Part shown: piece by piece, positions 24,761 through 33,200 of the stretch
Numbering within the stretch: the stretch's first letter is position 1
How the letters are laid out: each line of letters starts with the position of its first letter
Assembly: GCF_002355335.1 (NCBI RefSeq)
Contig: NZ_AP014946.1
Location: 1,069,501-1,133,500, forward strand
Reading direction: 5' to 3'
Origin: Variibacter gotjawalensis
GTDB taxonomy: Bacteria; Pseudomonadota; Alphaproteobacteria; Rhizobiales; Xanthobacteraceae
Length of the DNA: 64,000 bases
The notes under the pieces: generated by a model
Told to the model about the DNA's origin: nothing
The model's input: only the letters and a program-made list of their open reading frames with translations
The model's database searches: none
Program-made: the position numbers and the translations under genes

Positions 24761-27700
24761 CTAATGGAAATCGCGCGATTTCAGGATGACGCGGACGTTG
24801 CGCGGATGGGTCGACAGATTGCGCGGATGTTGCGGGTGAAGAAACTCGTCGGCCCGCGTGAGCTGGATTTTCGCCGTGTGATCCTCCGACAGGCGGCGGA
24901 GTTCGTCGGTGCGATCGATGACATTCTCGGCCATCAGATGCACAACGTCTTCTGGGCTTTTCTGCACGCGACCTTCGATCAACATCAGGCGTGATCCCAT
25001 CACGGCGCCACGCAGGCGCTCGAAAGTCCGCGCCCACAGCACGATGTTGGTAATGCCGGTCTCGTCCTCGAGCGTGATGAAGATCGCCTTGCCGTTGCCG
25101 GGCCGCTGGCGGACCAGCACAATGCCCGCCATGCGGCAATAAGCGCCGTTCGATTTTTTGTCCGTTTCGGCCGCACTCGATATGCCCTCGCGTCTAAAAA
25201 TGGGACGGAGGAATTCCATCGGATGCGCTTTGAGCGAAAGCCGCAGCGTTTGGTAATCCGCGACGACATGCTCATGCAGCGGCATATCGGGCAGCGACAC
25301 GGCCGCATCGTGACCGAGTTCGCGCGCATCGGCTGCCGCGAACAGCGGCAGCGCAGAATCGTCCGGCAGGCGGCGCACGGCCCACAGCGCCGCACGGCGA
25401 TCAAGCCCCATCGAGCGGAACGCATCGGCATCGGCAAGCCGATGCAGCATGGGGATCGGCAAACGCGTGCGGGCGCGCAGCGTTTCGATATCCGGATAGC
25501 CGTCGCCGCGCAGCGCCGCGATGTCCGGAATTTTCGGGCCGAGTTCCGATCCGATGCCGTCGATTTGGCGAAAGCCGAGCCGGAGCGCGAGCGTACCATT
25601 GCCGGTGTGCTCCAGCGTGTTGTCATGGAAGCTGTGATTGACGTCGACTGCCCGCGCTTCGACGCCGTTCTTCTGCGCGTCCATCACGATCTGCGCCGGC
25701 GCGTAAAATCCCATCGGCTGCGAGTTGAGCAGCGCGGCCGCGAAGGCGGCCGGATGGTGATGCTTGATCCACGACGAGATGTAGACGAGCTTCGCGAACG
25801 ACGCCGCATGGCTTTCCGGAAATCCGTATGAGCCGAAGCCTTTGATCTGCTCGAAGCTGCGCTGCGCGAAATCGCGATCGTAACCGCGAGTGACCATACG
25901 CTCGACCATCAGCGATTCGAAATTCTGAATCGTTCCGACGTTGCGGAACGTCGCCATTGCGCGGCGCAATTGGTTGGCCTCGCTGTCGGAGAATTTCGCC
26001 GCGACCATCGCGAGATGCATCGCTTGCTCTTGAAAGAGCGGAACGCCCAGTGTTTTGTTCAGGACCTGAAACAATTCGTCGCCTGGACCATGCTCAGGCG
26101 ATGGCGATGGATATTCGACTTTCTCCAGTCTGTTTCGCCGGCGGAGATAAGGGTGCACCATGTCGCCTTGAATCGGGCCCGGACGCACGATCGCGACTTG
26201 GATGACAAGGTCGTAGAATGTCCGAGGTTTCAGGCGCGGCAGCATATTCATCTGCGCACGGCTTTCGACTTGGAAGACACCGAGCGACTCGCCTCTCTGC
26301 AGCATCTGATAGACTTCGTCGTCATCGACGCTTTTGATGCTGGCGAGATCGTGCTGCACGCCGGTGTGTTTCTTGATGAACTCGAACGCCTTTCGAATGC
26401 ACGTCAGCATGCCAAGCGCGAGCACGTCGACCTTCATCAATCCGAGTTCGTCGATGTCGTCCTTGTTCCATTCGATAAAGGTGCGATCCGCCATCGCGGC
26501 ATTGCCGATCGGCACCGTCTCGTCGAGGCGACCGCGCGTCAGCACGAAACCGCCGACATGCTGCGAGAGATGGCGCGGAAAGCCGAGCAGGCGGCCTGCG
26601 AGATCGAGCGCCTGACGTATCGCGGGATTCTGCGGATCGAGTCCGGTCTGACGGATTTTCTCGTCTTCGATCGAATCCCAACTGCCCCATTGCGTTGAAG
26701 TCAGCCGCGCCGTGATGTCCTCGGTGAGGCCGAGCGCTTTGCCGACCTCGCGCATCGCACTGCGCGGGCGATAACAGATGGCAGTCGCTGCGATGCCTGC
26801 ACGATGTCGGCCGTAGCGTTCGTAGATGTATTGGATGATCTCTTCGCGCCGTTCGTGCTCGAAGTCGACGTCGATATCGGGCGGCTCGCGCCGCTCTTCC
26901 GAGATGAAGCGCGCGAACAGAACGTCATGCTCGGCGGGATCGACCGACGTAATGCCGAGCGCATAGCAGACGGCGGAATTTGCCGCCGAGCCGCGGCCTT
27001 GGCACAGAATGCCTTTGTCTTCCGCGACGCGGACGATGTCGTGGATGGTGAGGAAATAGCGCGCGTAATCGAGTTTCTTGATGAGAGCGAGCTCGGACGT
27101 AATGAGATTGGCCACCTTCTCCGGAATGCCGTCTGGATAACGGATGGCGGCGCGCCGCCGCGTCAGTTCCTCGAGCCAGCCTTGCGGGCTCCAGCCGGGC
27201 GGAACCGGCTCGTCCGGATAATCGTATTTAAGATCCGCGAGCGTGAAATCGACGCGGGCGAGCAGGTGCTGCGTCTCGGTAATCGCATCAGGTGCGTCGC
27301 GGAATAATCGTGCCATCTCGGTTGCGGATTTAAGGTGGCGTTCCGCATTGGGTTCCAATCGGCGGCCGGCTGTCTCGATCGTCACGCCTTCGCGGATGCA
27401 GGTGAGAATGTCCTGCAGATCGCGTGCACTGGGCGAGTCGTAGATCGCGTCGTTGATCGCAATCAGCGGTACATCGGCCGCCTGTGCGACAGCACGCAGA
27501 CGCATGAGGCGCCGGCGGTCGTCGCCGCGTCGCCCCATCGCGGCCGAGAGCCAAACGGAGCCCGGCGCTGCTGCATCGAGACGTTTGAGCAAAACATCGA
27601 GACCGTTCAGCCATCGCTCCGGCATGACGATCAGCAGCAGTCCCTCGACGAATTCGAGGAGATCGGAAAGGTAGAGAACGCAGTCGCCTTTCTTGGTGCG

Positions 27701-28141
27701 TCTGTTGCCGGCGGTGAGCAAACGGCAGAGCCGCCCCCAGGCGGCGCGGTTCACCGGATACGCAATGATGTCGGGCGTGCCGTCCGCGAAGGCGAGCCGA
27801 GCGCCGACGATGAGTTTGAAATTCTCCGCCAGCTTGCGCAGCACATCGCGGCTCGGCGGCTCTTCGCCGTTCCATTCGTGTTCGATGAAAACGAATTCGC
27901 CGGGGGACCCGCCAGCACGGATTTTATCCGGCGGCGGCACGCCGGATTCGCGTAGCTCCCGCAGCGCCGCGTGAGCGCGCACGACGCCCGCGACTGTGTT
28001 GCGATCAGCGATGCCGATGCCCGTGTGGCCGAGCAGCAGCGCGGTCAGCAGCATGTCCTGCGGATGCGACGCGCCGCGCAGGAACGAGAAATTGCTGGCT
28101 GCCGCCATCTCCGCGTACGCCGCTGGCGCTGTTGAATTCAT
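24761..28141 (-). CDS. dnaE2: error-prone DNA polymerase, DnaE2/ImuC
   Basis: C-family polymerase alpha subunit of 1126 aa that performs translesion synthesis with ImuA and ImuB. An N-terminal PHP domain (YAEMAAASNFSFLRGASHP) is followed by palm motifs, including PDIDVDFEHERREEIIQY, and the fingers/OB regions; KGILCQGRGSAANSAVCYALG and SYGFPESHAASFAKLVY are strongly DnaE-like. The frame is open upstream through imuB, but ATG 28141 overlaps the imuB stop (ATGA) and begins the PHP domain. SOS control comes through the LexA box before imuA. Confidence 0.95.
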   Translation of the reverse strand: MNSTAPAAYAEMAAASNFSFLRGASHPQDMLLTALLLGHTGIGIADRNTVAGVVRAHAALRELRESGVPPPDKIRAGGSPGEFVFIEHEWNGEEPPSRDVLRKLAENFKLIVGARLAFADGTPDIIAYPVNRAAWGRLCRLLTAGNRRTKKGDCVLYLSDLLEFVEGLLLIVMPERWLNGLDVLLKRLDAAAPGSVWLSAAMGRRGDDRRRLMRLRAVAQAADVPLIAINDAIYDSPSARDLQDILTCIREGVTIETAGRRLEPNAERHLKSATEMARLFRDAPDAITETQHLLARVDFTLADLKYDYPDEPVPPGWSPQGWLEELTRRRAAIRYPDGIPEKVANLITSELALIKKLDYARYFLTIHDIVRVAEDKGILCQGRGSAANSAVCYALGITSVDPAEHDVLFARFISEERREPPDIDVDFEHERREEIIQYIYERYGRHRAGIAATAICYRPRSAMREVGKALGLTEDITARLTSTQWGSWDSIEDEKIRQTGLDPQNPAIRQALDLAGRLLGFPRHLSQHVGGFVLTRGRLDETVPIGNAAMADRTFIEWNKDDIDELGLMKVDVLALGMLTCIRKAFEFIKKHTGVQHDLASIKSVDDDEVYQMLQRGESLGVFQVESRAQMNMLPRLKPRTFYDLVIQVAIVRPGPIQGDMVHPYLRRRNRLEKVEYPSPSPEHGPGDELFQVLNKTLGVPLFQEQAMHLAMVAAKFSDSEANQLRRAMATFRNVGTIQNFESLMVERMVTRGYDRDFAQRSFEQIKGFGSYGFPESHAASFAKLVYISSWIKHHHPAAFAAALLNSQPMGFYAPAQIVMDAQKNGVEARAVDVNHSFHDNTLEHTGNGTLALRLGFRQIDGIGSELGPKIPDIAALRGDGYPDIETLRARTRLPIPMLHRLADADAFRSMGLDRRAALWAVRRLPDDSALPLFAAADARELGHDAAVSLPDMPLHEHVVADYQTLRLSLKAHPMEFLRPIFRREGISSAAETDKKSNGAYCRMAGIVLVRQRPGNGKAIFITLEDETGITNIVLWARTFERLRGAVMGSRLMLIEGRVQKSPEDVVHLMAENVIDRTDELRRLSEDHTAKIQLTRADEFLHPQHPRNLSTHPRNVRVILKSRDFH

Positions 28142-29718
28142 GCGAACAGCCCATGCAGAAACCAGCGCGGCGTCTCGCCTTCCGCGCCGTGATAACCTTC
28201 GCGAAACACCCAAAAGCGTCGGCCCGCCGCATCCTCGACGCGAAAATAATCGCGCGTCGGCACGTGAGTCTTGCGCCACCACTCCGATGCGATGCGCTCC
28301 GGCCCTTCGGCGCGCGTCACGTCGTGCAGCACATGCCGCCAGCGAAAACGGATCGGCGGCCCGTCCGGCACCTCCGCGAAAGTATCGATAGGCTCCGGCG
28401 GATCGAAGAGACGCAAAGGCCGCGTCGGCGGCTCGTCCGGCTCCGTTTCCGGCCACGCGATGGCAACAGCCGCATTGCCGCTGGCATGGATGAGACGCGC
28501 CGCGCGTAAGGGATCGTGCGTGTCGGCGGCGACGAAGCGCAGCACCGCGTCGGCGCCGAAACGGGCGACGAGGCGATCGATCAGATCGGTCACCTCCTGT
28601 TCCTCCGCGACTTTGCCGTCGAAACTCGGCTGATCGTTCTCGAACGGTTCGGTCGCCGGCACGGCGAGGCGAATGAGATCGAAACCAAAGCCCGGATCGA
28701 TCGGGTCCGCCAGTGTGTCGATTTTCTCGTCGAAGAGCCGCATGACGATGCGGCCATCCCGCGTCGGCCGTCCGGTGCCGACCGTGATGCGACGCACCGC
28801 ACCGTCGGTACGATAGAAGCTCGCCTCGAACATGCGTCCGCCGTCGCCGCGCTTCTCCAACAACACGGCGACGCGCGCGACCAGCCGCCGAAGCGTGAGC
28901 TGGATTGTTTCCGCCGTCGCGACAGGCTCCGGAAACAACCGCTCGACGACACAAGCCGGCGGCGCGCGATAGGGCGTGATGCGGATATCGTGCTGACCGA
29001 GCACGCGATGCAGCTTGGCGGTGAGCACTTCGCTGAAACGCGCGGCCAGCGGCTGGCTCGGCCGGTCGGCAAGATCGCCGACGGTCTTTAATCCGGCGCG
29101 CGACAGCGCAAGCCGCGCATCCTCCGGCATTTCGAGCGCCGCGACCGGCAGCGGGCGCACCACGGCGGCTTCCTCGCCGTCGCGCACGATGCCGCTGCGC
29201 CCATAGCGGGCGAGGGCGCGTGCCGCATCCGGCGTTCCCGCGATCGTCGCCGTGAGATCGAAACCGGCGCGGTTGAATCGCGCGATGATCTTGCGGCGCA
29301 TCAGCATCTCGCCGCCGAAGAGATGCGCGCATCCCGTGATGTCGAGCATGAGCCCATGCGGATCGTCACGGCCGACCAGCATGGTCCAGCGGTCGCAGTC
29401 TTCCAGCATCTGATCGATCAGCGTGCTGTCGGCCGTCGGATCGTCCTCCGCGACGTCGATATCGGGAAAGCGGGCGCGAGCGTCAGCGAGCGTCAGGCCG
29501 GTGCGGAGTCCGAGTTCCATTGCGGAGCGGCAGAGCGCCGCGATCCGCATTGCGCCCTTAACGGGCGTCGCAAAAACAAGCGGCCGCTCAACCGGCACGC
29601 CGCCAGTCTGCGCTGCGCTCTGCCGGCCTGTCCGCATCCGCTGCAGCCGGTTGGCCGCGAGGAACGGAAACCAGAGGGCGAGATAGCGGCGCCGGGTCGG
29701 CGAAGGCGATATCGTCAC
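28138..29718 (-). CDS. imuB: Y-family polymerase-like mutasome protein ImuB
   Basis: A 526-aa adaptor that links the sliding clamp, ImuA and DnaE2. It has the Y-family fold (YLALWFPFLAANRL start, LADARARFPDI, MLDITGCAHLFGGE) without the catalytic acidic residues of active Y-polymerases, as in known ImuB. The C-terminal part ends in the VRVEDAAGRRFWVFREG-like strand typical of the family. GTG 29718, with GGAG 7 bases upstream, is the best start, giving a 131-base overlap with imuA in another frame. Its stop overlaps the dnaE2 start, so the two are coupled. Confidence 0.92.
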   Translation of the reverse strand: MTISPSPTRRRYLALWFPFLAANRLQRMRTGRQSAAQTGGVPVERPLVFATPVKGAMRIAALCRSAMELGLRTGLTLADARARFPDIDVAEDDPTADSTLIDQMLEDCDRWTMLVGRDDPHGLMLDITGCAHLFGGEMLMRRKIIARFNRAGFDLTATIAGTPDAARALARYGRSGIVRDGEEAAVVRPLPVAALEMPEDARLALSRAGLKTVGDLADRPSQPLAARFSEVLTAKLHRVLGQHDIRITPYRAPPACVVERLFPEPVATAETIQLTLRRLVARVAVLLEKRGDGGRMFEASFYRTDGAVRRITVGTGRPTRDGRIVMRLFDEKIDTLADPIDPGFGFDLIRLAVPATEPFENDQPSFDGKVAEEQEVTDLIDRLVARFGADAVLRFVAADTHDPLRAARLIHASGNAAVAIAWPETEPDEPPTRPLRLFDPPEPIDTFAEVPDGPPIRFRWRHVLHDVTRAEGPERIASEWWRKTHVPTRDYFRVEDAAGRRFWVFREGYHGAEGETPRWFLHGLFA

Positions 29719-30391
29719 GATCCCACTCCAAAGACCATCGGCCCGTAATGCCTGCGCGGTGACGCAAGAGGTGAATGTCGAAAGCCGGGCGGCCCGGCGC
29801 ATTGGCTTCGAGCGCGGCCGACGCGCGCGAGGAGACTGACCAGCGCGTCATCGCGGCGCTGGGGGACGGCTCGGCACCGAGCCGCATCATCAAAAGGGTC
29901 ACGCCGGATTGCTGAAGCGCGAGAGCAAGGCGCCGGCTCGCCTTGAGATCGAGCACCGGCGGAGAACCCCAGAGCTCGACGATGACGGCGCCGAGAGCGG
30001 CGCAGCGCGCAGCTTCGGCCGTCGCACGCAGCGCGGCGGTTGGATCGCGGGCCCGCACCAAAACAAGGCGGGCCGGATCGAGACCGAAGGCCGAGAGGCC
30101 GGAGCCGTAGAGCCAGCCGGCTTCGGTATCCACATAAGTCTGCCGCACCCAGACGATGTGGCGAGTATCCGCAGCGCGCAGCGCGAGCCCGAGGCCGAAG
30201 CCGGCAACTGCCGCCGCATCCGCAAAGCCTTCGCGCGCGTAAAGCTCATGCATACCGGCGTGGGCGAGGCCGCCGCCGAGGCTTTCGTCGATAGTTGCTG
30301 CGCCCGTTGAGAAGAGGGCAGGGGCGCTGGGAGGCCCCTGCTGTAAGGTCGCAAGGGTCCTTCGCAGCGCCGCCAAGGCGTCGCGCGTCAT
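29588..30391 (-). CDS. imuA: SOS mutasome protein ImuA
   Basis: A 267-aa RecA-fold protein of the inducible mutagenesis cassette that interacts with ImuB and RecA. Its central part TGAATIDESLGGGLAHAGMHELYA takes the place of the RecA P-loop region, but no classical GxxxxGKS Walker A is present, as is usual for ImuA; HIVWVRQTYVDTEAGWLYG and VIVELWGSPPVLDLKASRR are family landmarks. ATG 30391 has AGGA upstream inside the LexA box. The last 131 bases also encode the N-terminus of ImuB. Confidence 0.9.
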   Translation of the reverse strand: MTRDALAALRRTLATLQQGPPSAPALFSTGAATIDESLGGGLAHAGMHELYAREGFADAAAVAGFGLGLALRAADTRHIVWVRQTYVDTEAGWLYGSGLSAFGLDPARLVLVRARDPTAALRATAEAARCAALGAVIVELWGSPPVLDLKASRRLALALQQSGVTLLMMRLGAEPSPSAAMTRWSVSSRASAALEANAPGRPAFDIHLLRHRAGITGRWSLEWDRDDIAFADPAPLSRPLVSVPRGQPAAADADRPAERSADWRRAG

Positions 30392-30398
30392 GATTTTT

Positions 30399-30413
30399 GT
30401 TCCTGTTTTGTTC
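30399..30413. promoter_or_regulatory. LexA box (GTTC-N7-GTTC)
   Basis: GTTCCTGTTTTGTTC is an exact match to the alphaproteobacterial LexA direct repeat GTTC-N7-GTTC. It lies 7 bases upstream of the imuA start codon and overlaps its ribosome-binding site, a position from which LexA would block imuA-imuB-dnaE2 transcription until DNA damage. Confidence 0.9.
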
Positions 30414-30571
30414 TAATAAGACTCCGGGCCAACCAAGAGTCAAGCGAACACCGCTGGGCTACAAAACACTGCTGTCGCCAACTGCAAACTCTTCTCTCTG
30501 TGACGAGGACTAAGCGGGAATATCGGAACTCTGCTGGCTGACGGTCGTTTTCTCCCTCCAGAGGAGCCGCC

Positions 30572-30769
30572 ATGAACGATGTGATCGAACTGCTGAAAGA
30601 AACACTTGCCGACGAGCCTGGCGTGGCGCGGCCCGCGCAAGTGATCGACCTTGAGGAGCATCGGCGTCGTCGCGGCTATCCGCCCGTCCGCGCCACGTGT
30701 TTCGTGCGACCTCGTGTCACCGTTTCGGCCGATGACGACGCCTTCGAGTTTCACGAAACGCGGATGTGA
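30572..30769 (+). CDS. small orphan protein next to the SOS mutasome
   Basis: A 65-aa protein I cannot name. AGAGGAG lies 6 bases before ATG 30572, a strong ribosome site, and the codon use fits the neighbours. The N-terminal third is a likely helix (NDVIELLKETLADE); the middle has a basic patch (EEHRRRRGYPPVR) and the tail is mixed beta-like and acidic. It lies divergent from imuA with the LexA box 160 bases away, and is followed by a DNA-repair-type oxygenase on the same strand. Confidence 0.6.
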   Translation: MNDVIELLKETLADEPGVARPAQVIDLEEHRRRRGYPPVRATCFVRPRVTVSADDDAFEFHETRM

Positions 30770-30818
30770 GACCTGCGCCGCTCAGGAAACGGGTGGCGCT
30801 ATGTCGCACGACGCTTCA

Positions 30819-30841
30819 GGTTCCCGGTGAATTGAGGAACC
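30819..30841. promoter_or_regulatory. inverted repeat GGTTCC-N11-GGAACC
   Basis: GGTTCC at 30819-30824 and GGAACC at 30836-30841 lie just before the start of the oxygenase gene, overlapping its ribosome site (GAGGAA). This could be an operator or a hairpin that hides the ribosome site. It has GTTC and GAAC halves like a LexA site but not the GTTC-N7-GTTC spacing. Confidence 0.35.
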
Positions 30842-30845
30842 ACAA

Positions 30846-31595
30846 ATGTCCGCAAAATCAGTGGTGAGAACGGCAACCTCCGGAGCGTTGACTCCGGAGG
30901 CTCGCGTTTCGGAATACGACTGGCCAGCGCTTGGCCGCGAACTCGATGCATATGGTTGCGCGGTTTTACCGAAACTTCTCGCGGCCGACGAGTGCCGTGA
31001 CATCGCGGCGATGTATCCCGACGATAATCATTTCCGCAGTCATATCCACATGGCGCGGCACGGCTTCGGCAAAGGCGAGTATCGCTATTTCAAATATCCG
31101 CTGCCCCACCTGCTCGGCGAACTGCGCAGCGCGCTGTACCCACACCTTGCAGGAGTAGCCAACGCGTGGAGCGCGCGGATGGGGCTCGAGCAGCGGTATC
31201 CGGAAGACCATGCAACATTTCTCAAACGCTGCCACGAGGCCGGCCAAACGCGGCCGACGCCGCTGCTGCTGCAATACGTCGCCGGCGACTTTAATTGTCT
31301 GCACCAGGACCTCTACGGCGACCTCGCATTTCCAATTCAGGTCGCGATCCTGCTCTCGGAGCCTGACAGCGATTTCACCGGCGGCGAATTCGTATTGACC
31401 GAGCAGCGGCCCCGCATGCAAAGCCGCGCGGAAGTGGTGCCGCTACGCCAGGGCGATGCCGTCGCGTTTGCGGTGCATCATCGCCCGGTGCAGGGCACGA
31501 AGGGCAACTACCGCGTGAACTTGCGCCATGGCGTGAGCCGCGTGCGATCCGGCATGCGGCATACGCTCGGCATCATTTTTCACGACGCGCGATAG
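30846..31595 (+). CDS. 2OG-Fe(II) oxygenase, Oxygenase-NA (AlkB-like) family
   Basis: A 249-aa enzyme predicted to use Fe(II), 2-oxoglutarate and O2. The iron and substrate triad is visible as H-x-D in CLHQDLYGD, the distal His in the segment AFAVHHRPVQGTKGNYRVN and the Arg in YRVNLRHGVSR that would bind 2-oxoglutarate. The segments ARHGFGKGEYRYFKYPLP and SEPDSDFTGGEFVLTEQRPR are typical of the PF09859-type family, which has been proposed to act on damaged nucleic acid. Location beside imuA-imuB-dnaE2 fits DNA repair. TTGAGGAAC before the ATG is a ribosome site. Substrate unproven. Confidence 0.8.
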   Translation: MSAKSVVRTATSGALTPEARVSEYDWPALGRELDAYGCAVLPKLLAADECRDIAAMYPDDNHFRSHIHMARHGFGKGEYRYFKYPLPHLLGELRSALYPHLAGVANAWSARMGLEQRYPEDHATFLKRCHEAGQTRPTPLLLQYVAGDFNCLHQDLYGDLAFPIQVAILLSEPDSDFTGGEFVLTEQRPRMQSRAEVVPLRQGDAVAFAVHHRPVQGTKGNYRVNLRHGVSRVRSGMRHTLGIIFHDAR

Positions 31596-31691
31596 CGTGC
31601 TGTCCACAAGACTCCGGGCGCGCATGTGGCGTTCGGCGCGCGGCTTGTTATACTCATTCGAGCCGCCGCCATCGAACACTCAGCCGACAGG

Positions 31692-32336
31692 ATGAAGCCG
31701 AAGTCTACGAAATCCTCGCCCGATAAAGCGCGAGAGAGCGCGGCGCTCGTGGCAAAATCCGAGAAATCGCGCGACGCGATTCTCGATGCGGCCGCGGCGC
31801 TGTTCCGCCGGCAAGGCTATTCGGCGACGACGCTGCGGCAGATCGCCAGCAAGGCGAAGATCAAGGCCGGCAGCATCTACTATTATTTCGACTCGAAGGA
31901 AGAGATCCTCGAAGAGGTCCTGGATCGCGGCTTGCAGCACGTCTATGACTCGGTGAAGGCTGCCGTAAAGCAGGCCGGCGACGTGCCGTATCGCAAGCGG
32001 ATCGGGCTTGCGATCGAGGCCCATCTCGTCGCGCTACTCGAGACCAGCGAATTCACCTCAGCGAATATCCGCATGTATGGGCAACTACCTGAGCGGCTCA
32101 AGAAGAAGCACCGGCCGCTGCGCCGCGCTTACGCGAAATACTGGGACAAGATGTTCACGGACGCGCGGCGTGCGGGAGAAATCCGAGCCGATATGGAAAT
32201 CGTCCCGTTGCGGATCTTCGTTCTCGGCGCGCTGAACTGGACTATCGAGTGGTTTCAGCTCGACACCAAGAACGCCGTGCTGGAACTCGCGCGGCGCACC
32301 GAACTCCTGATCTTCGACGGCTTGAAGAAAGCCTGA
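31692..32336 (+). CDS. TetR-family regulator of the acyl-CoA island
   Basis: A 214-aa repressor. The HTH is at about residues 25-75 (SRDAILDAAAALFRRQGYS then TTLRQIASKAKIKAGSIYYYFDSKEEIL), and the rest is a ligand-binding helical domain of the KstR2-like kind, which in relatives senses acyl-CoA. ATG 31692 is preceded by ACAGG; the frame is open 66 bases further up without a ribosome site. It lies at the edge of the catabolic island, convergent with the first crotonase gene, and is the only regulator in it, so it is the best candidate to bind the repeated TTCTAAC-N4-GTTAGAA sites. No copy of that site was found in front of its own gene. Confidence 0.85.
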   Translation: MKPKSTKSSPDKARESAALVAKSEKSRDAILDAAAALFRRQGYSATTLRQIASKAKIKAGSIYYYFDSKEEILEEVLDRGLQHVYDSVKAAVKQAGDVPYRKRIGLAIEAHLVALLETSEFTSANIRMYGQLPERLKKKHRPLRRAYAKYWDKMFTDARRAGEIRADMEIVPLRIFVLGALNWTIEWFQLDTKNAVLELARRTELLIFDGLKKA

Positions 32337-33119
32337 TCAGCGGCCTTGCCAAACCGGCTTGCGCTTCTCCGCGAAGGCGCGCGGACCTTCAATCGCGTCT
32401 TGGCTCGCATAAGTTTCGACATGGAGGCGATTAGCCTCGATGAGCCCATCGGCGCAGCCAAGATCCATGCCAGCAAGCAAGCTGAGCTTGGCGGATTTCA
32501 CCGACAACGGCGCGCCTTCGACGATCTTCTCGGCCAGTGCGCGTGCGCGTTGACGAACCGCGTCCGGCGTCGCCTCGAGATAGTTGGTGAAGCCGACGGC
32601 GGCGAGCCGTTCGATCGGCATGGTTTCGCCGGTGAGAACAAGCTCCATCGCGAGCGGTTGCGGGATCATCCACAGCAGCGGCACCGCCCACGGCGTGCCG
32701 CGCCCCATCTTCACTTCGGTGATGCCTGCGCGGGTGCCGGCAAGGCCGACGCGCAGATCGCTTTGTAGCGCGAGGAGCATCCCGCCCGCCATCAACGACC
32801 CCGTCATCGCGGCGACAATCGGCTTCTCGACTTTGCGCATCGCGGCCTGCAGCGGATCGCGCATCAGAGTCAAAATATCGACATTGTCGCGCTTGCGAAT
32901 CTCGGCCGCCTGCTTGAGATCGAGCCCGGCGCAAAACACGCCGCAATCCGCCGACGTCAGGATGACGACGCGGATCGCGTTGTCTTCGTTCACCCGTTGC
33001 CATGCGTCGGTGAGGCCGTTCATTGCTTCGACCGAGAGCGCATTCTTACGTTCAGGCCGATCGATGGTGATTGTCGCAATGCCGTTGTCGACTGCGAAGC
33101 GGATAGGATTTTCGGTCAT
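32337..33119 (-). CDS. enoyl-CoA hydratase/isomerase family protein
   Basis: A 260-aa crotonase acting on an acyl-CoA thioester. The sequence shows FAVDNGIATITIDRPERKNALS, GVFCAGLDLKQAAE (CoA-binding), and an oxyanion-hole region MTGSLMAGGMLLALQSDLRVG in which the usual G-G is MAGGM. ATG 33119 has GGAT upstream and lies just inside the divergent promoter; ATG 33140 would lie on the operator. It shares the perfect palindrome at 33143-33162 with the divergent SDR gene. Hydratase versus isomerase cannot be decided. Confidence 0.87.
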   Translation of the reverse strand: MTENPIRFAVDNGIATITIDRPERKNALSVEAMNGLTDAWQRVNEDNAIRVVILTSADCGVFCAGLDLKQAAEIRKRDNVDILTLMRDPLQAAMRKVEKPIVAAMTGSLMAGGMLLALQSDLRVGLAGTRAGITEVKMGRGTPWAVPLLWMIPQPLAMELVLTGETMPIERLAAVGFTNYLEATPDAVRQRARALAEKIVEGAPLSVKSAKLSLLAGMDLGCADGLIEANRLHVETYASQDAIEGPRAFAEKRKPVWQGR

Positions 33120-33142
33120 TCGGGATCCAGCATTGCGCATAA

Positions 33143-33162
33143 ATTCTAACGCTTGTTAGAAT
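33143..33162. promoter_or_regulatory. TetR-regulon operator A
   Basis: ATTCTAAC-GCTT-GTTAGAAT, a perfect 8-bp inverted repeat with a 4-base centre, in the divergent spacer between the crotonase (leftward) and the SDR (rightward). An identical copy occurs at 44105-44124. Confidence 0.8.
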
Positions 33163-33200
33163 GCAGACGAACGCGGCACGACGCAACCCCGGACCGATCC

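Noticed and set aside
28141-29332. N-terminal extension of dnaE2 through imuB
   Set aside because: The frame is open but the translated part is Arg/Ala-rich and unlike any domain; imuB is coded there in another frame and ATG 28141 begins the PHP domain.
30819-30841. Second LexA box before the oxygenase gene
   Set aside because: The GTTC and GAAC halves are inverted and 13 bases apart, not the direct GTTC-N7-GTTC repeat, so I list it only as a dyad.
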